From contig NW_004457291.1 in assembly GCF_000313135.1 (NCBI RefSeq), forward strand, positions 2,866-65,646: a stretch of DNA of 62,781 bases, given 5' to 3'. Within the stretch, counting starts at the first letter, position 1. Each line of letters opens with the position of its first letter. Positions 30,639 to 48,588 of this stretch are shown here, piece by piece. Position numbers and translations under genes: made by a program. Under the pieces are notes generated by a model. That model did no database searches, was not told where the DNA came from, and saw only the letters and a program-made list of their open reading frames with translations. This DNA comes from Acanthamoeba castellanii str. Neff. Its lineage: Eukaryota; Discosea; Longamoebia; Acanthamoebidae.

Positions 30639-33600
30639 ATGGAGGCGCAGGGCCAAGACAAGGCTGCTGCCGGGCAGGTGGAGGGCCTGCGGCGAATTAT
30701 GGGCGAGGTGGCCCAGCTCCCCAGCGAGGCCCTCCTCAACTTCTTCGCCGCCAACCCCGAGCTCCAGGCGCACCTGGCGGCATCGTCGCCCTCGAGCTTC
30801 ACCACGATGGCGGCATCGACGACGACCACGAAGCAGCGGAGGGTGGTGCCCGAGTTCGGGCAGGTGCCGACGGAGATCTGGGAGCGCATCTTCCTCTTCA
30901 TGGGCGTCGCGGGCGTGGCCAAGATGCGCACCCTCTCCACCACGTGCGCCCGCATCGGCTCCTCCATCCTCGAGCGAGGCGGCACCACCACCACGACGAA
31001 GGAGAAGAGCAACAACAACATCGATAGAGATGTTAAAGTGATAGATGAAGAAGTGCAGATGGAGAAAGGAGAGATGAGCGAGGAGAAGAAGAATGTCAAA
31101 GATGGTGTGAAGAAGAAAGTAGAGGAGGATGAAGACGAGGCACGACTGACGGCGCTGGTCAAGAGGGAGAAGCAGAAGCGCAGGCGAGGCGAGGGCCTCT
31201 GGGAGCCGCACATGCGCGACAGCATCCTGGCGCGCGCCCGGACGGCCACCATCGACCAGTGGGCCGCGCTGAGCCGCAACAAGCGTCTGTGGCGCAGCGT
31301 GCGCGGGTGCCCGGCCACCAAGCGGCGCCTGCTCCAGGCCCTGCAGGACTTCTTCCACGTCGACGAAGGCTCCAGCAAGTGGACCTCCCTCTTCCGTTCT
31401 TCTGGTACTACTCTCCATCTATTTTTTTTGTAAATATTGTAAATATAAATAAAGTTGAAATACGAAACATTATAATTATAATAAATTAATATTGTTTATT
31501 GGTTTTTCTCACACACATGGTTGAGAGCAGACAAAGAGAAGAAGGTGCGGCTGCCGTCGATCAAGAGCCTGCAGACGGTGCTTGAGGTGTGCAAGTCGCC
31601 GGCGCTGCTCGACGTCATCCTCGAGATGCCGATGAGCTTCATCGCCAAGTGCCTCCACCTGCTCAAGGGCGCCAAGGCCTCGCGCGGCGACTTTGCCATC
31701 ATCGGCCAGCTGGCGCTGAGTCGGTCGCTGCCGGGCGGGATCGTGGCCGAGTGCGGCGAGCTGCTGGCCAACGGCGGGCTGAGCCGCGGGGCCGGCGTGA
31801 AAGACATCGGCGTGGTGCTGGCGCTCAAGCATCGGTGGTGCGAGGACTGGCTCATCGACACCCTCAAGCGACTCGTTCCCAAGGCCGACGTACCACGCCC
31901 GCCACACACACCATCCCCCCCCCTTACTACGAATGAAGAATGGTGGTGATTTGATCGCCTCACTGGTCCATGACACAATGGCGACAACGACGACAGGTGG
32001 ACATGGTGAGCCAGATCGCGTACCACGAGGGCATGGTGCCCACGCAGTCGGCCGAGCTGCACGCGGCGATCAAGAAGCGGCTGGTGGGCATCCTGGCGAC
32101 GGCCAACTTCCAGGACGTGCAGTACCTCAAGGACTGCCAGTTCGAGTTCGAAGTACGTCCAACTCCCAATCTACCACCATGTTCAGGGGATTTGATTTGC
32201 TTGGCCTGCTGATGATGAGGTTTGGTGTGTGGGTGAATGAACGACCAGGGGTGGAAGAGCCAGGAGGCGATCGGGGAGCGGCTGGGGCAGCTGGTCAAGC
32301 AGCACGCGTACTCGCTGGGCCACTTCAACTGCAGCTGGCTCTGGCACCAGAACCACCCGCGCACGGCCGCCAGTAGCTACTCGCCCACATCGCAGCAGCA
32401 GCCGCAGCTGCGAAGGAGGAGGCTGACATCGGTCGAGAAGCAGTTCGACCGCTTCCTCATGGCCACGCGGTCGGCCGAGGCCGCACAACAGCACTCCGCG
32501 GATCCGGGCTTCGACCATCACCAGCAACACAACTGCGCCGGCGCCGGTAGGAAAGTGGGTTTCCTGGCGCCGGGCTTTCTCTACTGGGCGCCACCCAGCC
32601 GACGCAACGCCACCAGGGCCGTCAACCCGCAGAAGCACTTCGCCAAGGCCATCGAGCGGCTCACGCCCGACGACGCCTTTGACTCCCTCCACCCTGGTCC
32701 GCTCTTCGTTCTTTCGCTTTCGCTTTCGCTTTCGTTCTGGCTTTCGCTTTTCATTTTCGTTGTTTTCACGTTCGCGTTCGCTTTCGTTCTTTGACTGATA
32801 GTGACATCTTTTGCTGGGATTGAAGCCAAGGGAATGGGAAGCTGTGGTGTAGAGAGGATGGTGGCCCTGCTCGATCGACGAGGCCTCGTCGGCAGCGGGC
32901 GCGACGACGTTGTGCGGAAGCCGATCATCGACAAGCTATGCGAGTTCATGCGCACCTGCACCACTGTCGACCTCGAGAACCTCTGCTGCGACAGCAGCCT
33001 CGTGCGGCTGACGCCCGTCTTCCACGAGCTGGTCGACCGACTGGTGGCTGCGCTGACCACGTTCGAGACCCTGGAGCTGGTGGTGCGGCTGCGGCAGTCG
33101 TGGGTCGAGTGCGTGCTCGACGCCGCGCCGGGCGGCCTCTTGGCGCGGCGCGTGCTGGAGCGGCTCGACTTGTCGTACCACATCGCCAACGCCGACGCCA
33201 CGTGCATGGTGGCGCTGCTGGCCAGCGCGCGGCTCTACGGGTTCGTGCGGTGCAAGCGGCGGCACATGGGCGAGGCGGCGGTGGCGCTCAAGCGGCTCAT
33301 CTCGACCATGGTCAACGTCGAGGAGCTGGTGTGCCTGCTCGTGCGGCCCGAGGTGGCGCGGGCCGTGCGCGAGCTGGACAGCGACCAGTGCCGGCTGGTG
33401 CAGGCCGTCGACGAGAAGCTCACCATCCATCTGGTGCCGCTGGCCAGCATCACCTGCCTGCGCCTTCTCCACAACCTCGTCCTCAGCAGCAGTAGTAGCC
33501 CTGGGACTGACTCTGACGACGCCGCGCCACCACCGATCGTGAAGATGAGCGATGAGCTGCGGGCGGCGATCCTACATCGGCTTTTCATGCTCATCGCCGA

Positions 33601-34045
33601 GTGTCGATCGCTGGACGACCTCAACGACATCGTCGGCGAGTACGACCCCGACAGCCCGCGCCTCCACCCCGGCAGCGACGAGCCGCTGCGGCATCTGGGG
33701 TTCTTCAATGAGCGCGAGCGAGACGCGCTGTGGGGCGAGATGATGGCGGAGAGCCGCGCGCTGCAGGAGTCGATCATGGCAGCGCTGGAGAACGTGGCCA
33801 GCGCGGGCATGCCGCGGCGCGACCTGCGGCGGCTGCCCAACTGTCCGTGGATGTGGCACCAGGTCAACGAGCGCGAGCCGCTCAAGTTCTTCCTGCTCCA
33901 GCAGAGCCTTCTCGCCATCGACGACGACGCCGCCCCGGCCTCGCCCACCTCTCCCACTTCTTCTTCGTCGTCGCCTGGCCATTCGATGATGATGACGACA
34001 GGACCCTGTTCGCCGACTCGTGGGCGCCGAGGCACTGCTGTTTGA
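30639..34045 (+). CDS. F-box-like protein, copy A
   Basis: Five or so exons starting at a good ATG. The N-terminus reads MEAQGQDKAAAGQVEGLRRI, then an F-box-like segment VPTEIWERIFLFMGVAGVAK followed by MRTLSTTCARI. A charged low-complexity stretch (KKKVEEDEDEARLTALVKRE) follows, then a large helical region. Examples of that region are LDVILEMPMSFIAKCLHLL, ALKHRWCEDWLIDTLKRLV and VDRLVAALTTFETLELVVRL. The last exon is over 1.2 kb. An F-box would link a substrate to an SCF ubiquitin ligase; no known substrate-binding repeat is visible. A second copy lies inverted further right. Exons of the two copies are nearly identical, introns are not. Confidence 0.7.
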
Positions 34046-34221
34046 GCCACTACTGGGCCATCTCCTCCACCCCTTGGCTCCATCAATGTTTGTGTTTAAT
34101 GTTGTACAGTTAAGAGAGCATGTTTATAACGTTGGCTCTTCCGGTCTTTTTCTTGATTGGCTCCAGCTGTTAAAAGAGGAGTATGAAGGCAAGGCGTACA
34201 GAACACAAAATTGATTGAGAG

Positions 34222-36817
<2,596 letters not shown>

Positions 36818-38623
36818 TCATAGTGGCTCATGTCTGCCAATCACTCGGCGCTCACGAGTCGGCGAACAGGGTCCTGTCGTCATCATCATCGAATGGCCAG
36901 ACGACGACAAAGGAGGAGTGGGAGCGGTGGGCGAGGCCGGGGCGGCGTCGTCGTCGATGGCGAGAAGGCTCTGCTGGAGCAGGAAGAACTTGAGCGGCTC
37001 GCGCTCGTTGACCTGGTGCCACATCCACGGACAGTTGGGCAGCCGCCGCAGGTCGCGCCGCGGCATGCCCGCGCTGGCCACGTTCTCCAGCGCTGCCATG
37101 ATCGACTCCTGCAGCGCGCGGCTCTCCGCCATCATCTCGCCCCACAGCGCGTCCCGCTCGCGCTCGTTGAAGAACGCCAGATGCCGCAGCGGCGCATCGT
37201 CACCGGCAAGGCGCGGGCTGTCGGGGTCGTACTCGCCGACGATGTCGTTGAGGTCGTCCAGCGATCGACACTCGGCGATGAGCATGAACAGCCGATGCAG
37301 CATTGCCGCCCGCAGATCGTCGCTCATCTTCACGATCGGTGGTAGCGCGGCGTCGTCAGAGTCAGGCCCAGGGCTACTACTACTGCTGAGGACGAGGTTG
37401 TGGAGAAGGCGCAGGCAGGTGGTGCTGGCCAGCGGGACCAAGTGGATGGTGAGCTTCTCGTCGACGGCCTGCACCAGCCGGCACTGGTCGCTGTCCAGCT
37501 CGCGCACGGCGCGCGCCACCTCGGGCCGCACAAGCAGGCACACCAGCTCCTCGACGTTGACCATGGTCGAGATGAGCCGCTTGAGCGCCACCGCCGCCTC
37601 GCCCATGTGCCGCCGCTTGCACCGCACGAACCCGTAGAGCCGCGGGCTGGCCAGCAGCGCCACCATGCACGTGGCGTCGGCGTTGGCGATGTGGTACGAT
37701 AAGTCGAGCCGCTCCAGCACGCGCCGCGCCAAGAGGCCGCCCGGCGCGGCGTCGAGCACGCACTCGACCCACGACTGCCGCAGCCGCACCACCAGCTCCA
37801 GGGTCTCGAACGTGGTCAGCGCAGCCACCAGTCGGTCGACCAGCTCGTGGAAGACGGGCGTCAGCCGCACGAGGCTGCTGTCGCAGCAGAGGTTCTCGAG
37901 GTCGACAGTGGCGCAGGTGCGCATGAACTCGCACAGCTTGTCGACGATCGGCTTGCTCACCAGGCCTCGGTAGAGCAGGGCCACCATCCTCTCGACGCTG
38001 CAGCTTCCCATTCCCTTGGCTGCACTGGCATCATCAGAAAGAGCGAAAGCGAAAGCGAAAGCGAAAGAACGAAGAGCGGACCAGGGTGGAGGGAGTCGAA
38101 GGCGTCGTCGGGCGTGAGCCGCTCGATGGCCTTGGCGAAGTGCTTCTGCGGGTTGACAGACTTTGCGGCCCACCGATGGGCGGTGCGTCTGTTGGGCGGC
38201 GCCCAGTAGAGAAAGCTGGGCGAAAGGAAACTCTCCTTCCTGCCCGTCATACCGGCCGCACAGTGGGTCTGCTCCACGGTGGAGTTCGATGCCGAAGCCG
38301 AGCCCTGAGCTGCGGCCTCGGCCGACCTCTTGGCCACGAGGAAGCGGTCGAACTGCTTCTCGACCGGCGTCGGCCTCCTTCTGATGGCGTGCGGGTGAAT
38401 GTTTGTGGTATCGCGGCCCCGCTGCCCTTGTTGGCCGCCGGTGCCGTTCTGGCGCCAGAGCCAGCTGCAGTTGAAGTGGCCCAGCGAGTACGCGTGCTGC
38501 TTGACTAGCTGCTCCAGCCGCTCCCCGATCGCCTCCTGACTCTTCCACCCCTGGTCGTTCAATCACACGCACCCGCACGCAGGAACACACACAACACCAC
38601 ACACAACACGACACACGACACAC

Positions 38624-38657
<34 letters not shown>

Positions 38658-40071
38658 AAAACCTCACAGTAAGCAGTCAAATCGAGACGACTGAATGGTG
38701 ATGGCGGGTTGGGCGTACTTCGAACTCGAACTGGCAGTCCTTGAGGTACTGCACGTCCTGGAAGTTGGCCGTCGCCAGGATGCCCACCAGCCGCTTCTTG
38801 ATCGCCGCGTGCAGCTCGGCCGACTGCGTGGGCACCATGCCCTCGTGGTACGCGATCTGGCTCACCATGTCCACCTGTCCTCGTCGTCGCCATTGTGTCA
38901 TGGACCAGTGAGGCGATCAAATCACCACCATTCTCCATTCGTAGTAGAGGGGGTGTATATGTGTGGTGGGCGTGGTACGTCGGCCTTGGGAACGAGTCGC
39001 TTGAGGGTGTCGATGAGCCAGTCCTCGCACCACCGATGCTTGAGCGCCAGCACCACGCCGATGTCCTTCACGCCGGCCCCGCGGCTCAGCCCGCCGTTGG
39101 CCAGCAGCTCGCCGCACTCGGCCACGATCCCGCCCGGCAGCGATCGGCTCAGCGCCAGCTGGCCGATGACGGCAAAGTCGCCGCGCGAGGCCTTGGCGCC
39201 CTTGAGCAGGTGGAGGCACTTGGCGATGAAGCTCATCGGCATCTCGAGGATGACGTCGAGCAGCGCCGGCGACTTGCACACGTCGAGCACCGTCTGCAGG
39301 CTCTTGATCGACGGCAGCCGCACCTTCTTTTCTTTGTCTACTCACCCCCCCCCCCAAAGAAAACAAACCACATCAACCAAAGTTGAACCAGTCGAAGAAG
39401 TAAAATGAGGCGTAGAGTGCAAGATGGAGAGTAGTACCAGAAGAACGGAAGAGAGAGTGCCACATGCCGGAGGCCTCGTCGACGTGGAAGAAGTCCTGCA
39501 GGGCCTGGAGCAGGCGCCGCTTGGTGGCCGGGCACCCACGCACGCTGCGCCACAGGCGCTTGTTGCGGCTCAGCGCGGCCCACTGGTCGATGGTGGCCGT
39601 CCGGGCGCGCGCCAGGATGCTGTCGCGCATGTGCGGCTCCCAGAGGCCCTCGCCTCGCCTGCGCTTCTGCTTCTCCCTCTTGACCAGAGCCGTCAGTCGT
39701 GCCTCGTCTTCATCTTCATCTTCATCCGCTACTTTCTTCTCCTCCACCACTTTCTCCTTCATCATCGTCTTCTCCCTCTTCTTTTCCTCTGGTCGCTCCA
39801 CCTTCTTCATGTTAACAATGGGCTCAACTGGGTGGACGGTGATGATTGCGTCGAAGGATGTGGTGATGGTGCCGCCTCGCTCGAGGACTGAGGAGCCGAT
39901 GCGGGCGCACGTGGTGGAGAGGGTGCGCATCTTGGCCACGCCAGCGACGCCCATGAAGAGGAAGATGCGCTCCCAGATCTCGGTCGGCACCTGCCCGAAC
40001 TCGGGCACCACCGCCCTCTTCGCTGTAGAAGGTCCCACCGTGATGAAGCTCGAGGGCGACGATGCCATCAT
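36818..40071 (-). CDS. F-box-like protein, copy A' (inverted, N-terminally shorter)
   Basis: Reads from ATG 40071 (MMASSPSSFITVGPST) to the stop at 36818. From the F-box segment VPTEIWERIFLFMGVAGVAK onward it matches copy A almost residue for residue. Examples are LRLLHNLVLSSSSSPGPDSD and WMWHQVNEREPLKFFLLQ. Differences cluster in low-complexity linkers and the last few residues (PTRERRVIGRHEPL). About 45 N-terminal residues of copy A have no counterpart in frame, so the duplication breakpoint lies near here or the start exon is lost. Donor-proximal intron bases are shared with A while the bodies of the introns are unrelated, for example the (CA)n intron near 38590-38656. The reading frame is intact, so it is probably a working gene. 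Confidence 0.68.
38590..38656. repeat. CACGA/(CA)n repeat in an F-box copy A' intron
   Basis: ACACACAACACGACACACGACAC blocks passing into pure CA; absent from the matching intron of copy A. Confidence 0.8.
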
Positions 40072-40294
40072 CTCTCTCAATCAGCAGCGGTACTCTATCA
40101 AGCTTGTGGTGCGGCGCCTGAGCTAGTTGCACTTCATTATTACCTATTCTAGTGCTGATCAGCACCAGCTTACCTTTTCTGATGTTGAGCATCAACAAAC
40201 ATGGTAGCTGTGCTCCGTAACTGGGCCAGGGCAACGAGGAGGACCGGAGATGATGATCATGTTGTGGTGAGCAGGAGTGGAGGGTCAGGAGTCA

Positions 40295-42716
<2,422 letters not shown>

Positions 42717-42847
42717 CTCTCTCGATCGAATTTTGTGGTGAAGATGATGCAAATGGGGTGCCTGCTTCAAATTCTGGGGCGCTACAAGAGAAGGAAAGAA
42801 ATGAGAAAGAAAAAACATTACACAAAATTACGTTCCGCGTGCTGCGC

Positions 42848-45135
42848 TCACAGCACCTGTGAATTTACATAGCAGTTGCTATCAAAATTGATAGCCCGCT
42901 CCATCGCAGCGGTGGCTTTCTGGCGTCGCATGCCGACAACGACTCCGAAGATGATCACCACAACTACGCCCACGATGGCGAGCGGGACGGCCACAGCCAC
43001 GCCGATCACCATCGCACTGTTGTCGCCGCTACCGCCTTTGCCGTCGTCGCGGTTGAGCAGGGTGCCCATCCCGATGGCCGGGTCGTAGGCCAGCGTGTCG
43101 TTGTAGTACGGGAAGGCCAGCTCGAGCATGAAGCCCGCGCGTACTCCGCTGGCGGCAGGCCGCAGTCTGATGGCGTGGGCGATTGGTCGCAGGTGGGCGG
43201 CGGTGTCGCCGTCGACCAGCGCAAGGTCGAACACTTCCACTCTGGCCACCACGCGGCCCGATGGGCGGTTGAGAGTGAGGTAGTAGGTGGTCACGTTGCG
43301 CCGTGGTGTGTGGTTCCTCCGCTCCGGCGCCCAGCGGGTGTCGAACCCCGCCTCAGTGGCTGCCGCGCCACCGGCCCCAGAGGCGAACACGCTGTCGAGG
43401 CTGTAACGCATGGTCACTCGCTGTGGTCCACGCAGGAGCTCGGCTATGTTCTCCAGGCGGATGGACCACTTGACGGTGCTGGCCCCGACCTCGTAGGCCA
43501 GGCCAGCAAAGTCCTCAGCCGTGCGGTTCTGGTGGAAGGTGAACGACTGGCTGACGGAGGTGATGTCGTCGACCTGTCCGGTGAAGGTGTAGGTCGTCAA
43601 CTCATCCGAAGATTGTGTCGTTGTTCGTCTCAGCCCTGTCAGCCGCACACACACACACACACCACACGTACCATTGATGAGTGTTGCTCTGCCACCACTT
43701 CAAATGTTGGATGGTAAGGAACCCACCAATCAAAGACGAAGAGAAGAAGTAGCTATCGCCCACCGATATGTCTGCAAACTCGATGGCAAGACTGACTGTC
43801 CCTGCAGCTGCTCCCGACTCTGCATTGCATCCGCCGCCGAGCTAAAGTTAGCTTTAACAACATGCTACAGCCACTCTCATTTTACGGAGACGGACCTGCT
43901 TGGACGGAAGCCGACATCTCGATGGCGACGGCGTCCTCTTGGAAGTTGGCAGTGGTGTTGGCGAGGGAGGTGAAAGACACGGGGGACGGTGTCGGAGACC
44001 GGGTCGTGGCGGACGTCAAGGCAGAAGGTGTCGGAGAGGGAGTTGCCGTGCCCGACGTCGAAACAGTGGGTGAAGGAGTTGTAGAGATGGTAGGTGAGGC
44101 AGTGGTCGAGATAGTAGGAGAGGGAGTAGCGGAGATGGTAGGCGAAGGAGTGAGCGATATGGTGGGCGAGGGAGAACGCGATATGGTGGGCGAAGGTGTG
44201 GTAGAGATGGTGGGCGAGGGAGTGTGCGATATGGTGGGTGAAGGTGTGGTCGAGATGGTAGGCGAAGGAGTGAGCGATATGGTGGGCGAAGGTGTTGTAG
44301 AAATGGTGGGCGAGGGAGTGGTCGAGATAGGTGGCGAGGGAGTAGTAGAGATGGTGGGTGAAGGAGTGGTCGAGATGGTAGGCGAAGGAGTGAGCGATAT
44401 GGTGGGCGAGGGAGAACGCGATATGGTGGGCGAAGGTGTGGTGGATATGGTGGGCGAGGGAGTGAGCGATATGGTGGGCGAAGGAGTGGTCGAGATGGTA
44501 GGCGAAGGAGTGAGCGATATGGTGGGCGAGGAAGTAGTGGAGATGGTAGGCGTTGGAGTGGTCGAGATGGTGGGCGAGGGAGTAGTGGTAGGCGAGGGAC
44601 TGCGGAGGTTAGGGGACGTGCAGCTGATTTCGGTGATGGTGATATTCGCCGGGTCGGGCGAGTCCCACAAGTACCCAAACAAATGGCTCGACCCGGCCGG
44701 GATGCCCACTGGACCCTGGTAGTAGTCCTCGGTCAGATAGTCCGGCAAGTTGCAGGTGGGTGCCGAGTCGGTTTCCAGCTCCCATATAAACTGACCGCCC
44801 GCCTCCGAGTTGACGAAGACATCGGGGAACTGCAGCACAGCTTGCAGAACTTGTTGCGAACCGGCCACGAGTACGCCCTTATATTCCACCAGCGCCGGCC
44901 CGTCCGACACTTTCGTCTGAGATAACGTCAGGGTGCAGGGTGGTGTCCCGAAAGTTTGGCCTGTGTCTGGTTCGGGTACGGCAGGGAGGAATATCAAAAA
45001 TAAAAAATCAATAATAAAACAACAACTACAAGAAGGAGGGGTGCAGCGTAGCGGGGGGGGGAGGGTACTTCTTCCACAGGAGGACAGAGGACTGTAGGCT
45101 GAGAGGAGGAAGAAGAGGAGGAAAGGGGTGAACAT
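42848..45135 (-). CDS. Mucin-like type I membrane protein
   Basis: Starts with a signal peptide ([20 protein letters not shown]), then a short intron. The next exon encodes a folded region ([39 protein letters not shown]) and a long Ser/Thr/Pro tract of about 21 octapeptides TPSPTIS[TL]. A small exon ([20 protein letters not shown]) and a final exon follow. The final exon has [20 protein letters not shown] and a single transmembrane helix ([20 protein letters not shown]) with a short basic then cytosolic tail ending NSQVL. The repeats would be heavily O-glycosylated, so the protein is probably a stalked cell-surface or cyst-wall protein. The ligand is unknown and the family is not recognised. 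An alternative ATG lies at 45195. Confidence 0.72.
44077..44600 (-). repeat. 24-bp minisatellite encoding TPSPTIS[TLHR]
   Basis: About 21 tandem units of 24 bases within the mucin-like gene. Variation is mostly in the eighth residue (T, L, R, H, A), giving a higher-order alternation of T- and L-type units. Confidence 0.9.
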
Positions 45136-45352
45136 TTGGGCTGTGTACAGGGAGCAGCGCCGCTGCGGCGCAATGAGCAGGAGAGAGTTAGTCATGTGAG
45201 CTTGTGATGTGGCTTGGGTCGTCGTCGTTGTGGTTGAGGTTGGGTCACCTTGCCGAAGAAGATCGTGATGTGACACTAGTTAGGACAAAAAAGGAGCTTT
45301 TTCCCTTTCTCGGTGGTAGGACTGTTTCTTGTCTATGCGATGGCCATCAAAC

Positions 45353-48300
45353 CTACAGCTTGGCCTGGCCGGCATCGGCAAAGAGGGCGCCCATCTCCAC
45401 GAGCGTGTTGTGCAGCGTCTCGCGCATCCGGGCCGAGTCTGCTCGGTGCACATGCCACAGCCCGCGGGACGCACAAGCGGGTCAGACCCGCGTACGAGGA
45501 GGTGAGCAGTCTGATGATAGATAGCGGTACCGGTTGTGGGGCACGAGCGAAGGGAGGTGATGGTGAACTGCAGCATGTCGTTGCGCGTGCCGTAGCAGAC
45601 GCCGTAGCCGTCCGCCGCGACTGGCCCGAAGCCTGCATAGCGTCAGACGTGCGTGAGGCATTATTGCGTGCAGGCATCATCACAAGCAAGGCTTACCGCT
45701 GATGTAAAGCTTGCCGGGCATGTTGCTGGTGGACAGGCGGAAGGTGGAGCTCTCCGCGTAGGCCCTGTCCTTGAACAGCTCAGGCATGCCCAGGCTCTTT
45801 TCCTCCTCGTCCTCCATCGCCACCAGCTTCAGTCCGAGCAGGTGCCTGTCAACCCCGCGGGCTGTTGCGCAGGAAAAGCGCACGTAGCAGTTTTGTTAGT
45901 GTGTGCGGTGTGCAGTGTTTGCTAGGTTTGATGAATGTATGTCGCACCATTAGTGGCGTCGGCCATGAGAGCCTTGGAGTGGTGCTCGATGGCCTTGCGT
46001 AGAAGGTCGATCCGCTTCTGCTTGGGCGCCGAAGCGTCGGTCATGGCCTTGGTCCACTCGACCGACTCGGCGCAGAACGAACGCACGGTCTCTGTACGCC
46101 CGTGGTAGAACTGCCTCGTCTGGCCAGTCTCGTACGTGGCCGTCCCTGCGGCAGTTTTGTCGCGTCAGCCACCTTACTCTGCTCGGCATTTCGGGAATGT
46201 TTCTACGCCCAGGCGCGGTTGCGAGGGAGCGTACCGGTGTGGTAGAGCTTGTAGTAGGCCAGCTGGAGGGCCATCTGCACGTACGAGTCCGGGCTGAGCT
46301 TGGCCTTCTCCTTGATCCAGTCGGCACCGTAGGTGCGGAAATGGAGCAGCCGGAAGTCCACATCCTGGCCCACCTTGCCGTAGCTCTCCACCGCCCTGCA
46401 ACCCAGGTGTGAGCAAAAGAAATTAAAGAAATTAAAGAAATTAAAAATAATGTGAAAGAAAGTGCCGCACTCTTCCTGGGCGGTGCGCAGAGAGGGCGAG
46501 AGCGTCCACTGCAGCTTGGTGGGCGCGCGCAGGTCGGACGCCACAGACTGCTCCTCGGACGGCAGCGACGACTCCTGCGCCCTGCGAAGGTAGCGCAGCA
46601 TGTGGTCCGTCATTGCGCCAGCGGTCGGCGCATCGATGGGCCTGTGTAGCGGCACCCCACAGGAGAGAGCGAGGTGAGACCCGTGCATAAATATGATTTT
46701 TGTTGCCGATCGGATCACGCACGTGTGCTCTCCGTTGAGTCCGCCGCGGCCGTTCTTGAACACGATGTACTGCACGATCTTGTCGTACCACCTATTCTCG
46801 CCGTTGCCGACGAGGCACAGATGCCCGGCCGTGTCCACGTCACGCGGGCTCTCCTATCATGTGATTGGGGTGAGCAGCTACAGGTCCCAAAAGAAGTGGT
46901 GAGTGACGTCATGGGTAGTACCTCGTCAAGGCACAGCACGAAGAGGGCCTTGTCAATGACGTCGAGGTTGCGTGCGTTGGTGGCCGAGATGGAAACCAAC
47001 TCCTGGCGGGCCTTGGCCCACTTGTCCCTGTCTTCGCCGGTCAGGATACCCACGCCGAGCCCTGTGCGCCCATCAATGGCATCACACTTTAGCTCTGGCG
47101 CATCTCAGTGCGACTGGGGCCTAGCATGGGTCGTACCGTCGTTGGACTCTTGGCTGGCCTGCAAGATCCGCTCGATCTGTGCCTGCAGCTCCTTCACGGT
47201 GAGCGCGCGGTTGGATGCCTTGTCGAGAACATCGAGCACGTAGAACTGCTTGTTGCTCAGTACGAGGACGTAGGGCTCCGGCTCGAAAGTGGCAATCTAT
47301 AGGGGCGCATCGTGAGACACAGGACAGGAAAAGAGAGCGTGCGACTGGTTCTGACGTGCGAGGAGGGAAAGAGTCGCATTACGTAGTCCTCGCCCTGCTG
47401 TGGGTAGCGAGCGGTGGTGAAGAGCTTCGAGTACTGGCTCATGTCCAACGGCACCGTGCCCCGCATCATCTCCGCAGGCACGCCTTGCTTGTCAAGCACA
47501 GCCTTGAAGTCCAGCACGCCTGTTTACATCCCACAAACAACAAACAACATAGCAGTCGGCTCAGTGAAGCGAGCATGGCAGCCAGAAGAGCAGTGTAGCG
47601 CATACTCACCCTTGATGCAAAGGGACGCCACAAGGGACTGCGAGACGTCGGGGCGTTCGGGTCCCTGCACCTTCTCGTCGAAGAGGAAGTAGTACGACAC
47701 GTTCACCGGCGTAGGGCACCGCCAGATGTTGTACGCGTACTTGAGCCTTTTGGGGCACAGAGAAGAGGGACATCGCGGTGAGGGACAACGATCGATGCTA
47801 GCGTGCATAACATCACGTACCACCACTCCTCAAGCCAGTTACGCTTTTGTTGCGAGCGCGCCACGAGCTTGCTTTGCAGACGCTGGCCGCGACCGCCAGC
47901 GGCCTTGAACTCCTCGGCCAGCGCACGCGTGCGCTTCATCTCCTCCGGCGAGAAGATGCCTGCGCACCACAGCGCCGAGCCGCAACCAAAGGGAATGGAG
48001 TGAGACCACAATCGAGTCGAGTGCGCGTGTAGGGGAAGGAAGGCGCACCCAGCATCTCAAAGGGCTGCAGTGAGCGAAGGTACTTGGCCAGCGTCTCCTC
48101 AAGAGGCGGCACGGGCAGCGAGGGCAGTTTGTCCTGGTACGCGTAGGTCGGTGCCGCTGTCGTGGTGCATAGTGGTACGAACAACATGAGATGAGCACTC
48201 TCTTTTGAGGTCACGAGATTGTGAGAGCACAACGCCTGATTGATAATGAAAAAAAAGAGGGGACATACGAGGTGGGGTGGTCCTGGTGGCGGTGGCGCGA

Positions 48301-48392
48301 CATTCAGCCGGCAGCAGCGCCCTCGCGCCAGTCACCGCCGTCGTCGATTTGTGCGCCAGCCTCTGCAAATTGGCACCTCGCGTGCTTCTCAT
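45353..48392 (-). CDS. CRAT: Carnitine O-acetyltransferase
   Basis: Multi-exon. The N-terminus (MRSTRGANLQRLAHKSTTAV) is Arg/Ser/Ala-rich without acids, like a mitochondrial presequence. Then come family blocks: LPSLPVPPLEETLAKYLRSL, WLEEWW, RWYDKIVQYIVFKNGRGGLN, and the catalytic motif NGEHTPIDAP with its His split across an intron near 46722. YGKVGQDVDFRLLHFRTYGA, RLSTSNMPGK (the STS carnitine/acyl motif) and GFGPVAADGYGVCYG follow. The last residues are QAKL, a type 1 peroxisomal signal. The enzyme swaps acetyl or short acyl groups between CoA and carnitine. The two signals suggest delivery to both mitochondria and peroxisomes, as in fungi and animals. It starts 196 bases from the divergent CTC1-like gene. 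Confidence 0.9.
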
Positions 48393-48588
48393 TTATCGTT
48401 TGCTGTCTCTGCTCCAGTCTGCTTGCGCTGTTGGTGTTGGTTTGGTTCCCCCATCCTCCCAAAAAGGTGGTATTGGATAAAATTTTCCGCTTTTCGAAAC
48501 GTTTTCCAAACTTTAATCGAAACAGCGGAACCTGAGCTGTTTCGCGCCATTTTTTTGATTTCCGGCAAATCATTCAGCTCGCAACAGA
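48393..48588. promoter_or_regulatory. Short divergent promoter, CRAT / CTC1-like
   Basis: Only 196 bases separate the two start codons, so core promoters and leaders of both genes overlap or abut. It holds runs such as GGTTTGGTTCCCCC and TTTTTTTGATTTCC; no clear TATA. Confidence 0.5.

Noticed and set aside
36818..38938. Single uninterrupted 706-codon minus frame
   Set aside because: It reads through introns and for part of its length uses the wrong frame; copy A shows the correct spliced reading.
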